Below are positions 1 through 5,555 of a stretch of DNA of 6,289 bases, in pieces. Each line of letters begins with the position of its first letter. Position 1 is the stretch's first letter. The notes beneath the pieces were generated by a model that searched no databases, was not told the origin of the DNA, and saw only the letters and a program-made list of their open reading frames with translations. The DNA lies in assembly GCA_036844765.1 (NCBI GenBank), contig DAIUFE010000067.1:1-6289 (forward strand), given 5' to 3'. A program made the translations under genes and the position numbers. The stretch is from Thermocaproicibacter sp036844765 (GTDB lineage Bacteria; Bacillota; Clostridia; Oscillospirales; Acutalibacteraceae).

Positions 1-9
1 GACTTATGA

Positions 10-84
10 AATTTTAGGGCTAAATGGATTTGAACGATCTGCCGCTTAGGAGGCGGTCGCTCTATCCAGCTGAGCTACGAAGAC
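10..84 (-). tRNA. tRNA-Arg (anticodon CCT), 3' half abnormal
   Basis: Read on the minus strand from 84, the sequence begins with acceptor strand GTCTTCG, then TA, D-stem GCTC/GAGC around an AGCTGGATA loop, and an anticodon arm with loop CTCCTAA (anticodon CCT at 50-48). Four of five anticodon-stem pairs form; the outermost is A-C. This decodes AGG arginine codons. After position 35 the model fails: a T-loop-like TTCAAAT lies at 34-28, but its flanks pair poorly, the variable region is too short, and no CGAAGAC partner for the acceptor strand exists before the window edge. The next bases (TAGCCCT) do not match. It is therefore a damaged, recombined or misassembled tRNA-Arg, or a pseudogene. 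The 5' end and anticodon are firm; the 3' boundary given here is nominal. Confidence 0.6.
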
Positions 85-192
85 AAATCGGGGATTGTTG
101 CGCGGGAAAACCGGAGCCTTTCGGTTTCCCCACTTTTCCTCTACGATCATAATCTCTCTTCCGGTTATTTTATTTGTTCTTGAGAATAAAAT

Positions 193-264
193 TCGGTTTT
201 CTTTCGTTCTTTTTTCAAATCGGTCGGTTTTCTTTTTCAAAAGAAAAGAAGCTCGGTTTTCTTT
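193..264. repeat. Imperfect ~30-bp periodic T/C-rich repeat
   Basis: The 12-mer TCGGTTTTCTTT occurs at 193-204, 224-235 and 253-264, with periods of 31 and 29 bases. A partial relative (TTCGGTTTCC) lies near 120-129. The plus strand is strongly pyrimidine-biased and the block is AT-rich, unlike the GC-rich genes around it. It contains no credible coding frame: short open frames here are low-complexity Phe/Ser/Lys strings. It lies between the stop of the solute-binding lipoprotein gene and the tRNA. No function is assigned. Confidence 0.6.
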
Positions 265-266
265 TG

Positions 267-297
267 GGTTCTTTTCTTTTTTATAAAGAAAAGAACC
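267..297 (-). terminator. Perfect 13-bp hairpin after the SBP stop codon (atypical terminator)
   Basis: Bases 267-279 pair perfectly with 285-297 around a 5-base loop. The hairpin starts at the base directly after the TGA stop (298-300) of the minus-strand lipoprotein gene, so it is well placed to end transcription or protect the 3' end. It is A/T-rich apart from a G-C pair at the base and internal G-C pairs. On the minus strand the stem is followed by purines (CAAAAGAAAACC), not a U tract, so it is not a textbook intrinsic terminator. The structure is seen directly; its role is inferred. Confidence 0.45.
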
Positions 298-1491
298 TCA
301 GGAGGTGCGCTTCTTGGCGTCAGAGGAATAGAGCTTCTGCAGCGTGGCGGGGTCCGCGATGCCGGTCGTCGGCATGCCGTTCAGGAGCTGGAAATCCTTC
401 ACGCTCTGCTCGGTTCCCTCCGCGAACAGGCCCGTCGGCTTCATGAACATATACCCCAGCTCCTGCAGGCGGTTCTGCATCTTCAGCACGTCGTCGCCCT
501 GCATTCCCTTTTTCAGCGTCTGGTTCAGGTCGATCCCGTTCGACGAAGCGGAGGAGGTCGCGGAGGACGCCGCCTGCCCGGGGGCGGAGGACGAGCTCTG
601 CAGCAGCTCGGGGTGGACGGTCCCGGCCATGAAGCTGACGGCGTCGACCATCCGCCCGCCCTGCAGGCGCATCCAGTCCGGGTCCATTTCGTAGACCTTG
701 CCCGACTTGACCGCCGTCAGGTTCCGGTAAGGGTCGGCGGCGGCCAGCTTCGCCTTGACCCCTTTCGCGCAGAAGATGTACGCCGGCTCCGAGATCGAAA
801 GCGACTGGGCGGAAATCCTGCCGCCCGTGCCGCTGTCCGCCACATTGGTCAGGCCGGCGGCCTCCACCAGGCTGCCCGCCAGGGTGTCGCCCGTGGCGGC
901 GCCGCCCTCCGCGTCGGAAAGGTAGACGGCCGTGACCGGCGTGTTCCCTTCATGAGACGCGCGGGAGATGTCGTCCAGCGTCTCCAGAATCTCCTGCGCC
1001 GATTCCTTTCCCTTTTCATAGCCGGTCTTCGCGCCCCGCAGCGCCGCCCCCACCTCGGAATACAGCCGGGAAAGGTCGCTGCGGCTCGCGGCGGGCTTCA
1101 GCACCAGAACAGCGACGCCCGCCTTTTTCATGGCCTCCTGCTGCGCCGCCGTCAGGGCGGCATCCGCAAACACGAGGTCGGCGCCCAGTTCCTTGATCTT
1201 CTGCGCGTCGTCGGCGGTCACGTTCGGCAGCACGGCGAGGTCGCTCTGCGTGCAGGCGGCGCTTTTGGCCTTGAGGGCGATCTCGTACCCGAGCTGAAGG
1301 ATCACGTCCGCCGCGTTGGGGGAAAGCACCGCCGCGCCGGAGGGCTGGGCGGCGATGGAGCCCCCCCCGATCGTGACGGGGTAATCGGCCGTGCCGGCGC
1401 CGGAGGCGATATCGCTCCCCCGACCGCACCCCGCAAGGGCGGACAGGCAGAGCGCGGCGCACAGAAAAACGGCAAGGCACTTTTTCAGCAT
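298..1491 (-). CDS. BtuF/FepB-type substrate-binding lipoprotein with C-terminal peptidoglycan-binding domain
   Basis: A 397-residue exported lipoprotein. Residues 1-21 form a signal peptide ending in lipobox L19-A-G-C22, which predicts lipid attachment at Cys22. Residues ~38-297 resemble the helical-backbone (cluster III) binding fold of ABC importers for cobalamin, haem or siderophores. Family-like stretches are the SPNAADVILQLGY start, the KIKELGADLVFAD segment and the late AVKSGKVYEMD region followed by a HPELL end. A Ser/Ala-rich linker (~298-325) leads to a peptidoglycan_binding_1 domain (~326-389; LKKGMQGDDVLKMQNRLQELGY, GLF, SVKDFQ, TGIADPATL). The start is fixed by an AAAGGAG Shine-Dalgarno a few bases upstream and by a promoter at 1549-1578. 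No permease or ATPase gene lies beside it in the window, so the ligand is unknown. Family assignment is confident; substrate is not, and it could be a sensor or scaffold instead of an importer subunit. Confidence 0.88.
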   Translation of the reverse strand: MLKKCLAVFLCAALCLSALAGCGRGSDIASGAGTADYPVTIGGGSIAAQPSGAAVLSPNAADVILQLGYEIALKAKSAACTQSDLAVLPNVTADDAQKIKELGADLVFADAALTAAQQEAMKKAGVAVLVLKPAASRSDLSRLYSEVGAALRGAKTGYEKGKESAQEILETLDDISRASHEGNTPVTAVYLSDAEGGAATGDTLAGSLVEAAGLTNVADSGTGGRISAQSLSISEPAYIFCAKGVKAKLAAADPYRNLTAVKSGKVYEMDPDWMRLQGGRMVDAVSFMAGTVHPELLQSSSSAPGQAASSATSSASSNGIDLNQTLKKGMQGDDVLKMQNRLQELGYMFMKPTGLFAEGTEQSVKDFQLLNGMPTTGIADPATLQKLYSSDAKKRTS

Positions 1492-1548
1492 GATGCTCTC
1501 CTTTCGCGGCGGGCGCGGAAAACGTCGGCTCCGGTCCCTATACGGTTT

Positions 1549-1578
1549 ATTTTACGACGCGGCGGGGGGTCCTGTCAA
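1549..1578 (-). promoter_or_regulatory. Sigma-A-like promoter for the substrate-binding lipoprotein
   Basis: On the minus strand, a consensus -35 TTGACA (1578-1573) is followed after 18 bases by -10 TAAAAT (1554-1549), one mismatch from consensus. Transcription would begin near 1542, leaving a leader of about 50 bases. That is too short for a cobalamin riboswitch. Confidence 0.75.
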
Positions 1579-1598
1579 GGCCGGGCGGTCGCCGCGGG

Positions 1599-1627
1599 TT
1601 GCGGGCGGCGCCGGATTCTGCTATGAT
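1599..1627 (+). promoter_or_regulatory. Extended -10 promoter for the plus-strand lipoprotein
   Basis: A weak -35 TTGCGG (1599-1604) lies 17 bases before -10 TATGAT (1622-1627), which is preceded by TGC, an extended -10 motif. The predicted start near 1634 gives a leader of about 20 bases before the ATG at 1653. It is arranged back-to-back with the minus-strand promoter, the two -35 boxes being 20 bases apart. Confidence 0.65.
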
Positions 1628-1652
1628 AAAGCTGAAAAGGAAGGGGTGCGCG

Positions 1653-2477
1653 ATGAAATTCTGGAAAACGGCGGCATTTTCGGCGGGCGCAGCCCTCCTG
1701 CTGCTGCTGACGGGCTGCGGCGGAAGGCAGGCAGACGCGGGCGTGCTGTTCCGCGAGGCGGAGTCCGCCGCCGAGGCGATGAAGAGCTGCGAGGCGGCCT
1801 TCAGCGACTCGCTGGTCTTCACGGCGGACGGAAAGCGGCATTCGTTCCGCTCTTCCGGAAAGCTGACCTACGCGGCGGAGCCGTTCGCGCTGCACGCCGT
1901 GCGCACCTCGCAGAGCGACGGGCTCTCCGGCCGGTCGGAAAGCTATACGGTCACGGAAAACGGCGGGCTGTGGTTCTACAACCGCGGCGCGGAAGGCTGG
2001 GAAAAGGCGGACGCGCAAGGCCTCGACACCTCGCCGCTCGCACAGATCGACCTGCTCGGGCTGCTGAAAAGCGCCGAAGAAGAAAAATATGTCCGCGGGA
2101 CGGAGCTGGATTCCCGCCGGGTCCATAAGATCGAATTAAAGCTCAAAAACGAGGCCCTGCGCGGCGCGGTCGAGAATATCGTCACGGCCTCGGGGCTGGG
2201 GGCCGGCTCGCGGACCATCGTGCAGACGCTGCTGGACGGCGCGCCCCCCGTCTACGCCTACGCCTATATCGACGAGGAGAGCGGAACCCTTTCGCGCCTG
2301 GAGCTGGACGCCGCCGGCACGCTGGACCGGGTCTTTCAGAATATCGACGGCGCCGGCGTGACGGTGCGCGTCTCCGAGTGGAAGATCGCCGGCAGCCTCT
2401 CCGAAATCGGCACCGCCCCGCCCGTCGCTTTGCCGGCCGAGGCCCAAAAGGCCGCCGAGGTCCGCGCGCAGGGCTGA
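1653..2477 (+). CDS. Putative lipoprotein of unknown function (DUF6612/LolA-like)
   Basis: A 274-residue exported lipoprotein. Signal peptide residues 1-21 (MKFWK, then a hydrophobic run with five leucines) end in lipobox L19-T-G-C22. The mature part alternates short beta-strand-like segments (SFRSSGKLTYAAEPFALHAVRT, SYTVTENGGLWFYN, YAYAYIDEESGTLSRLELD, VTVRVSEWKI), as in Firmicutes lipoproteins of the DUF6612 type, which are thought to resemble LolA/LppX carriers. That family link is from memory and tentative; no catalytic motif is visible. The start at 1653 is preferred: an AAGGAAGGGG ribosome site lies six bases upstream, and the in-frame ATG at 1623 sits inside the -10 box. The gene is monocistronic, divergent from the substrate-binding lipoprotein gene, and ends at a strong terminator. 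A role in envelope lipid or ligand handling is possible but not shown. Confidence 0.8.
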   Translation: MKFWKTAAFSAGAALLLLLTGCGGRQADAGVLFREAESAAEAMKSCEAAFSDSLVFTADGKRHSFRSSGKLTYAAEPFALHAVRTSQSDGLSGRSESYTVTENGGLWFYNRGAEGWEKADAQGLDTSPLAQIDLLGLLKSAEEEKYVRGTELDSRRVHKIELKLKNEALRGAVENIVTASGLGAGSRTIVQTLLDGAPPVYAYAYIDEESGTLSRLELDAAGTLDRVFQNIDGAGVTVRVSEWKIAGSLSEIGTAPPVALPAEAQKAAEVRAQG

Positions 2478-2494
2478 GCGCGCCCGGAACGCGC

Positions 2495-2536
2495 GGGGCG
2501 GGCTTCCCGAACGGAAAGGGAAGCCCGCCCCTTTTT
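2495..2536 (+). terminator. Strong intrinsic terminator of the plus-strand lipoprotein gene
   Basis: Bases 2495-2508 pair perfectly over 14 bp with 2518-2531 (9-base loop) and are followed by five T (2532-2536). It begins 17 bases after the TGA at 2475-2477. The convergent minus-strand operon ends at 2542, so the same stem may also hinder its transcript, but there is no T tract in that direction. Confidence 0.9.
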
Positions 2537-2541
2537 CGCGC

Positions 2542-3093
2542 TCAGGCGAGGGCCGGGTCGTAATGGGCGCGCTCGCCGCCGATATATTTCGGCCGCGTGC
2601 GCGCGCAGACGAGGTTCGCCTCCCCGATCTTCCGGACGGAGAGCCGCACCGGCACCGCCACGGGCCTCAGGTGCATGCCGATCAGCGTGTCCCCGATATC
2701 CATGCCGGCCTCCGCGCGGATCTCCTCGACCGCCGCGGGGCTCCCGAACGCCCGGTACGCGGCGGTGGCGAACGACCCGCCCGCCTTCGGCTGCGGCACG
2801 GCGTTCACGAGCGGCAGGCCGTATTTCTCGGCCGCCTCCCGCTCGACGATCAGCGCGCGGTTCAGGTGCTCGCAGCACTGGGCCGCGAGGTAGATCCCCC
2901 GTTCCTTCAGCGCGCGGTAGATCGGCTCGAACACGGCCTGCGCGATCTCCGGGCTGGAGGACGAGCCGATCTTATGCCCGCCGATCTCGCTCGAAGAGCA
3001 GCCCACCACGAACAGGCCGCCCTTTCCCAGCTTTGCGGTCTCCAGCAGTTCCCCGACCGCCCGGGCGGCCTGGGCCGCAATTTCTTCGTACAT
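2542..3093 (-). CDS. ywlG: YwlG family protein (TIGR01440 / DUF436 / UPF0340)
   Basis: A 183-residue soluble protein, full length for the family (about 180). It carries the family's conserved blocks: VVGCSSSEIGGHKIGSSSS (residues 29-47), QCCEHLNRALIVE (72-84), PKAGGSFA (102-109), GMHLRPVAVPVR (139-150) and RPKYIGGERAHYDP (167-180). The cysteines at 32 and 73-74 and His76 fall in the most conserved parts and may be functional. No biochemical role is firmly established, so none is given. The ATG at 3093 is preceded by AAGGAGG, which overlaps the TAA stop of the upstream gene. It is the last gene of the parA-comFB-ywlG operon and faces the plus-strand lipoprotein gene tail to tail. Confidence 0.92.
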   Translation of the reverse strand: MYEEIAAQAARAVGELLETAKLGKGGLFVVGCSSSEIGGHKIGSSSSPEIAQAVFEPIYRALKERGIYLAAQCCEHLNRALIVEREAAEKYGLPLVNAVPQPKAGGSFATAAYRAFGSPAAVEEIRAEAGMDIGDTLIGMHLRPVAVPVRLSVRKIGEANLVCARTRPKYIGGERAHYDPALA

Positions 3094-3107
3094 GACGATA
3101 CGCCTCC

Positions 3108-3533
3108 TTAATGACGCGGGTTTGCGCGGACCCTCAGCGCCGCCTGGATCAGCGCCGAGACGACCCGGGCGCTTTCCTGCGGATCGAGGTCCGGCAGGGG
3201 CTGCCCTTCGGTCACGACCTTATACCGGGGCGGCAGCTTGTTCAGCGCCAGCGCCACGATGTCCCGCTTGCAGCGGTCGCACCGGCAGCAGGAGAACCGC
3301 TCCAGCAGCGGATCCAGCTTGGCGAGGACCGCCGCCTCCATGGTGTTGACGACGGCCGTCCGCCGGCCGTCGAAGGCCGGCACCTCCACGCGGCGCGGCT
3401 GCGGCTTCTCCCGCGCGGGGCCGGCCGGCGCCGCGGGGGCCTCCCGCTCCGGCTCCGCCTCCGCCTTCGCACCGCTGGGCATCAGCTTGCGATACATCAA
3501 TTCCTTGTCGATCTCTTTTTTGGTCCGTGCCAT
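3108..3533 (-). CDS. ComFB-domain protein (late competence development family)
   Basis: A 141-residue cytoplasmic protein. Residues 1-20 are charged (MARTKKEIDKELMYRKLMP). Residues ~21-50 are an Ala/Pro/Glu-rich linker that is probably disordered. Residues ~55-141 match the ComFB domain: VVNTMEAAVLAKLD, then four cysteines at 82, 83, 85 and 88 in CCRCDRC, then DIVALALNKLPPRYKV. The clustered cysteines suggest metal binding. Bacillus subtilis ComFB lies in the comF competence operon, and cyanobacterial ComFB-domain proteins have been reported as cyclic-dinucleotide (c-di-GMP) receptors; whether this one binds such a ligand is inference. It is longer than the roughly 100-residue B. subtilis protein because of the N-terminal part. 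The ATG at 3533 is six bases after the parA stop, with AAAGGGG inside the parA end as ribosome site. Translational coupling is likely. Confidence 0.88.
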   Translation of the reverse strand: MARTKKEIDKELMYRKLMPSGAKAEAEPEREAPAAPAGPAREKPQPRRVEVPAFDGRRTAVVNTMEAAVLAKLDPLLERFSCCRCDRCKRDIVALALNKLPPRYKVVTEGQPLPDLDPQESARVVSALIQAALRVRANPRH

Positions 3534-3539
3534 GCGCCG

Positions 3540-4301
3540 TCATACCCCTTTCGCCAGCAGCTCGTCGATAAACTTTCCGTAATCGCGGGCGATGTTGCTG
3601 CGCGGGGCGTAGTCGAACACGCTTTTCTGCACCGACTGCGCCTCGCTCGCCGCCACGCCGCTGCGGACGAAGGTGTCGAACACGCGGACCTTCAGGTCGC
3701 GCGCGACCATCTCGGCCGTACCGCGGATCTCGCGGCTCAGCAGCGTGCGGGGGTTGCACCGCGTGATCAGGATGCCCGCGACGGAGATGCCGGGGTTGCA
3801 GTACTCCCGCACGCGGCCGACCGTCTCGCAGAGGCGGGCGATGCCCTGCAGGCTGAAAAGGTCCGCCATCATCGGGACCACGATCGAATCCGAGGCCGCG
3901 AACGCGTTGATGGTGAGGATGCCGAGCGCGGGGGGCGTGTCGAGGACGATATAGTCGTAAAGATCCCGGACCGGCTGCAGCGCCCGCCGGAGCAGGAACT
4001 CGCGGCCCGGGGCGGTGAACTCCAGCTCGATCCCGCTCAGCAGGATGCTGGAAGCGACCACGTCCGCCGCGGGCAGGCGCTGCACGGCGTTGCGGAGCTT
4101 CGCGCCGCCCTTGAGCACGTCGTAAAGGGTGGCGGCGGCCTCCGTGTCGGCGCCCAGGCCGAACCCGAGGTTCCCCTGCGGGTCCAGGTCCACGGCCAGC
4201 ACCCGCCTGCCCCTCTTTTTCAGGCCCGCGGCAAGCGCGCCGGCCGTCGTCGTCTTGCCCACCCCGCCCTTTTGGTTGGAGACGGAGATCACCCTCGCCA
4301 T
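3540..4301 (-). CDS. ParA/Soj-family ATPase without a ParB neighbour
   Basis: A 253-residue cytoplasmic ATPase, the usual length of chromosomal Soj proteins. It has the deviant Walker A motif KGGVGKTTT (residues 11-19; signature Lys11, catalytic Lys16), the A' motif DLDPQGN (38-44) and Walker B VLDTPP (119-124). The C-terminal SVFDYAPRSNIARDYGKFIDELL is typical of the family. ParA proteins dimerise on ATP and bind DNA or membrane to position chromosomes, plasmids or protein complexes. The start at 4301 is chosen because MARVISVSNQKGG is the canonical N terminus, GAAGGA lies eight bases upstream and a promoter lies at 4347-4375; the frame stays open much further upstream, but that part overlaps mutY. 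No parB follows; the next gene encodes a ComFB protein. So it is an orphan ParA, and the cargo is unknown. It could instead be an accessory element remnant. Confidence 0.93.
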   Translation of the reverse strand: MARVISVSNQKGGVGKTTTAGALAAGLKKRGRRVLAVDLDPQGNLGFGLGADTEAAATLYDVLKGGAKLRNAVQRLPAADVVASSILLSGIELEFTAPGREFLLRRALQPVRDLYDYIVLDTPPALGILTINAFAASDSIVVPMMADLFSLQGIARLCETVGRVREYCNPGISVAGILITRCNPRTLLSREIRGTAEMVARDLKVRVFDTFVRSGVAASEAQSVQKSVFDYAPRSNIARDYGKFIDELLAKGV

Positions 4302-4346
4302 CCGGCCGTTCCTTCTTCCCGGAAAGATTCCTGCGGTATCCTTCTT

Positions 4347-4375
4347 ATTATATCGTGGCGGGCCTCTTTTTACAA
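4347..4375 (-). promoter_or_regulatory. Promoter of the parA-comFB-ywlG operon
   Basis: On the minus strand, -35 TTGTAA (4375-4370) and a perfect -10 TATAAT (4352-4347) are separated by 17 bases. The start is predicted near 4340, giving a leader of about 40 bases to the ATG at 4301. The -35 box overlaps the TAA stop of mutY (4372-4370), so the operon can be expressed apart from mutY. Confidence 0.8.
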
Positions 4376-5434
4376 CCTTTTCCGACCCTCCCCGTCCAGC
4401 TCCTCCAAGATCTGCAGATAGGCGCGGAACGCCGTGGGGATCGCGTAGGAACGCAGCAGCGCCTCCGGCTCCACCCACGTGAACTCCGGCACCGCCACCG
4501 TGACCTCGGCCAGATACCCCGCCATATGCCACTCCACGTGGGTGAAAACGTGCTTCGCCCCCGGCAGCGGGCGGACGCGGGCCGGCGAAAGGCCCCACTG
4601 CTCCAGCACCCGGGCGGCGCGCGCGGGCGGCAGGGTCCCCGTCACGCTGGGGAACTCCCACATGCCGGCCAGCAGGCCCGTCGCCGGGCGGCGGCGCACC
4701 GCCGCCCGGCGCCCCTGCAGCAGCAGGAAGACCGTCCTGCGCTGGACCCTGCGCTTCGGCCGGGGCCGGCGTACCGGCAGAACCTCCGCCTGCCCGGTCC
4801 TGCGCCCCTCGCACAGGTCGGCCAGCGGGCACCGGTCGCACAGCGGCGCGCCGTTCGGCAGGCAGACCGTGGCGCCCAGCTCCATCAGGGACTGGGTGAA
4901 CGCGGCGGCCTCGCCCGGCGGATAGACCTTGCGCAGGTCCTCGCGCAGCCTGCGCCGGCAGGCCGGGTCCGCCGTGTTTTCGCGCGAGGCCGCCAGCCGC
5001 GACGCGACGCGCAGCACGTTTCCGTCCACGGCGGGCTCCGGCAGGCCGTAGGCGATGGAGGAGATCGCCCCCGCGGTGTACTCCCCGATGCCGGGCAGCC
5101 TGCGCAGCTCCGCGGCGCTGCGCGGCAGCGCGCCGCCGTGCTGTTCCACCACGGCCGCGGCGGCCCGGCGCAGGTTGCGCACCCGGCCGTAGTACCCCAG
5201 CCCCTCCCACAGCTTCAGCAGGCGCTCCTCCGGCGCCGCGGCGAGCGCGCGCACGTCCGGGAGCTCCCGCATGAACCGCTCGAAATACGGGATCACCGTC
5301 TCCACGCGCGTCTGCTGCAGCATGATCTCCGAGATCCAGACCCGGTAGGGGGTCGGGTCGTTCCGCCACGGAAGGACGCGCGCGTGCCCCGCGTACCACC
5401 GCAGAAGCGGCTGCACGATCTTTGAAAAATCCAC
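4370..5434 (-). CDS. mutY: Adenine DNA glycosylase MutY
   Basis: A 354-residue base-excision repair enzyme that removes adenine mispaired with 8-oxoguanine. Visible features: substrate-pocket segment LPWRNDPTPYRVWISEIMLQ with catalytic Glu36; helix-hairpin-helix LPGIGEYTAG (113-122) with Tyr119; catalytic Asp137 in AVDGNV; and an iron-sulfur cluster motif at C191, C199, C202 and C208 (C-X7-C-X2-C-X5-C). The C-terminal NUDIX-like 8-oxoguanine recognition domain (~231-345) includes GLLAGMWEFPS and KHVFTHVEW (294-302), where FTH stands in place of the FSH loop known from Geobacillus MutY. GTG at 5434 is preferred because GGGAGGGG lies five bases upstream and the family N terminus starts here. 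The frame continues open to 5653 only through repeat DNA. Length and motifs indicate an intact enzyme. Confidence 0.95.
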   Translation of the reverse strand: MDFSKIVQPLLRWYAGHARVLPWRNDPTPYRVWISEIMLQQTRVETVIPYFERFMRELPDVRALAAAPEERLLKLWEGLGYYGRVRNLRRAAAAVVEQHGGALPRSAAELRRLPGIGEYTAGAISSIAYGLPEPAVDGNVLRVASRLAASRENTADPACRRRLREDLRKVYPPGEAAAFTQSLMELGATVCLPNGAPLCDRCPLADLCEGRRTGQAEVLPVRRPRPKRRVQRRTVFLLLQGRRAAVRRRPATGLLAGMWEFPSVTGTLPPARAARVLEQWGLSPARVRPLPGAKHVFTHVEWHMAGYLAEVTVAVPEFTWVEPEALLRSYAIPTAFRAYLQILEELDGEGRKRL

Positions 5435-5439
5435 GGTTT

Positions 5440-5447
5440 CCCCTCCC
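5440..5447 (-). promoter_or_regulatory. Ribosome binding site fixing the GTG start of mutY
   Basis: On the minus strand, GGGAGGGG ends five bases before the GTG at 5434. No comparable site precedes the upstream in-frame ATG at 5653, so this site decides the start. Confidence 0.8.
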
Positions 5448-5461
5448 GCCGTTTCAAAATT

Positions 5462-5555
5462 GCTTCGGACGAGCCGCAGCGCGGCATTCCCGGCTCCGCT
5501 GCGGAAGGCCTTTTGCTTCTCCCCGCCTCCGGCGGGAAGAAGCGGTTTCCCTATC
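5462..5555. repeat. 94-bp tandem repeat, copy 1
   Basis: The first of two adjacent 94-bp units in the mutY upstream region. It can form hairpin A (5474-5481 with 5497-5504, 8 bp, 15-base loop) and hairpin B (5515-5527 with 5531-5543, 3-base loop, one C-A mismatch on the plus strand that becomes a G-U wobble on the minus strand). An AAGGCCTT palindrome lies between them. It is open in several frames, as expected for GC-rich DNA, but no frame has a family match or a ribosome site. Confidence 0.92.

Noticed and set aside
104..130. A hairpin (104-113 with 122-130, one bulge) upstream of the tRNA as a terminator.
   Set aside because: There is no T tract after it on the minus strand and only a weak CTTTTCCT on the plus strand, with no gene ending there on that strand.
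146..174. A tRNA promoter with -10 TATGAT on the minus strand at 151-146.
   Set aside because: The -35 position reads AATAAA and the distance to the tRNA start is about 60 bases, so support is too weak to list.
1492..1542. A cobalamin or other riboswitch ahead of the BtuF-like gene.
   Set aside because: The leader is only about 50 bases from the predicted transcript start, too short for a cobalamin riboswitch, and no conserved box was seen.
613..1626. A 337-codon plus-strand open frame opposite the substrate-binding lipoprotein gene.
   Set aside because: GC-rich antisense shadow with Arg/Gly/Ala/His composition, no ribosome site and no family resemblance.
1599..1652. Earlier in-frame starts (1599, 1623) for the plus-strand lipoprotein.
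   Set aside because: They would put charged residues before the signal peptide, and the ATG at 1623 lies inside the -10 box.
4302..5399. A very long in-frame N-terminal extension of ParA (open to 5399).
   Set aside because: It is Arg/Gly/Ala-rich and overlaps mutY, which has clear catalytic motifs in another frame of the same strand; ParA begins at its canonical N terminus with its own ribosome site and promoter.
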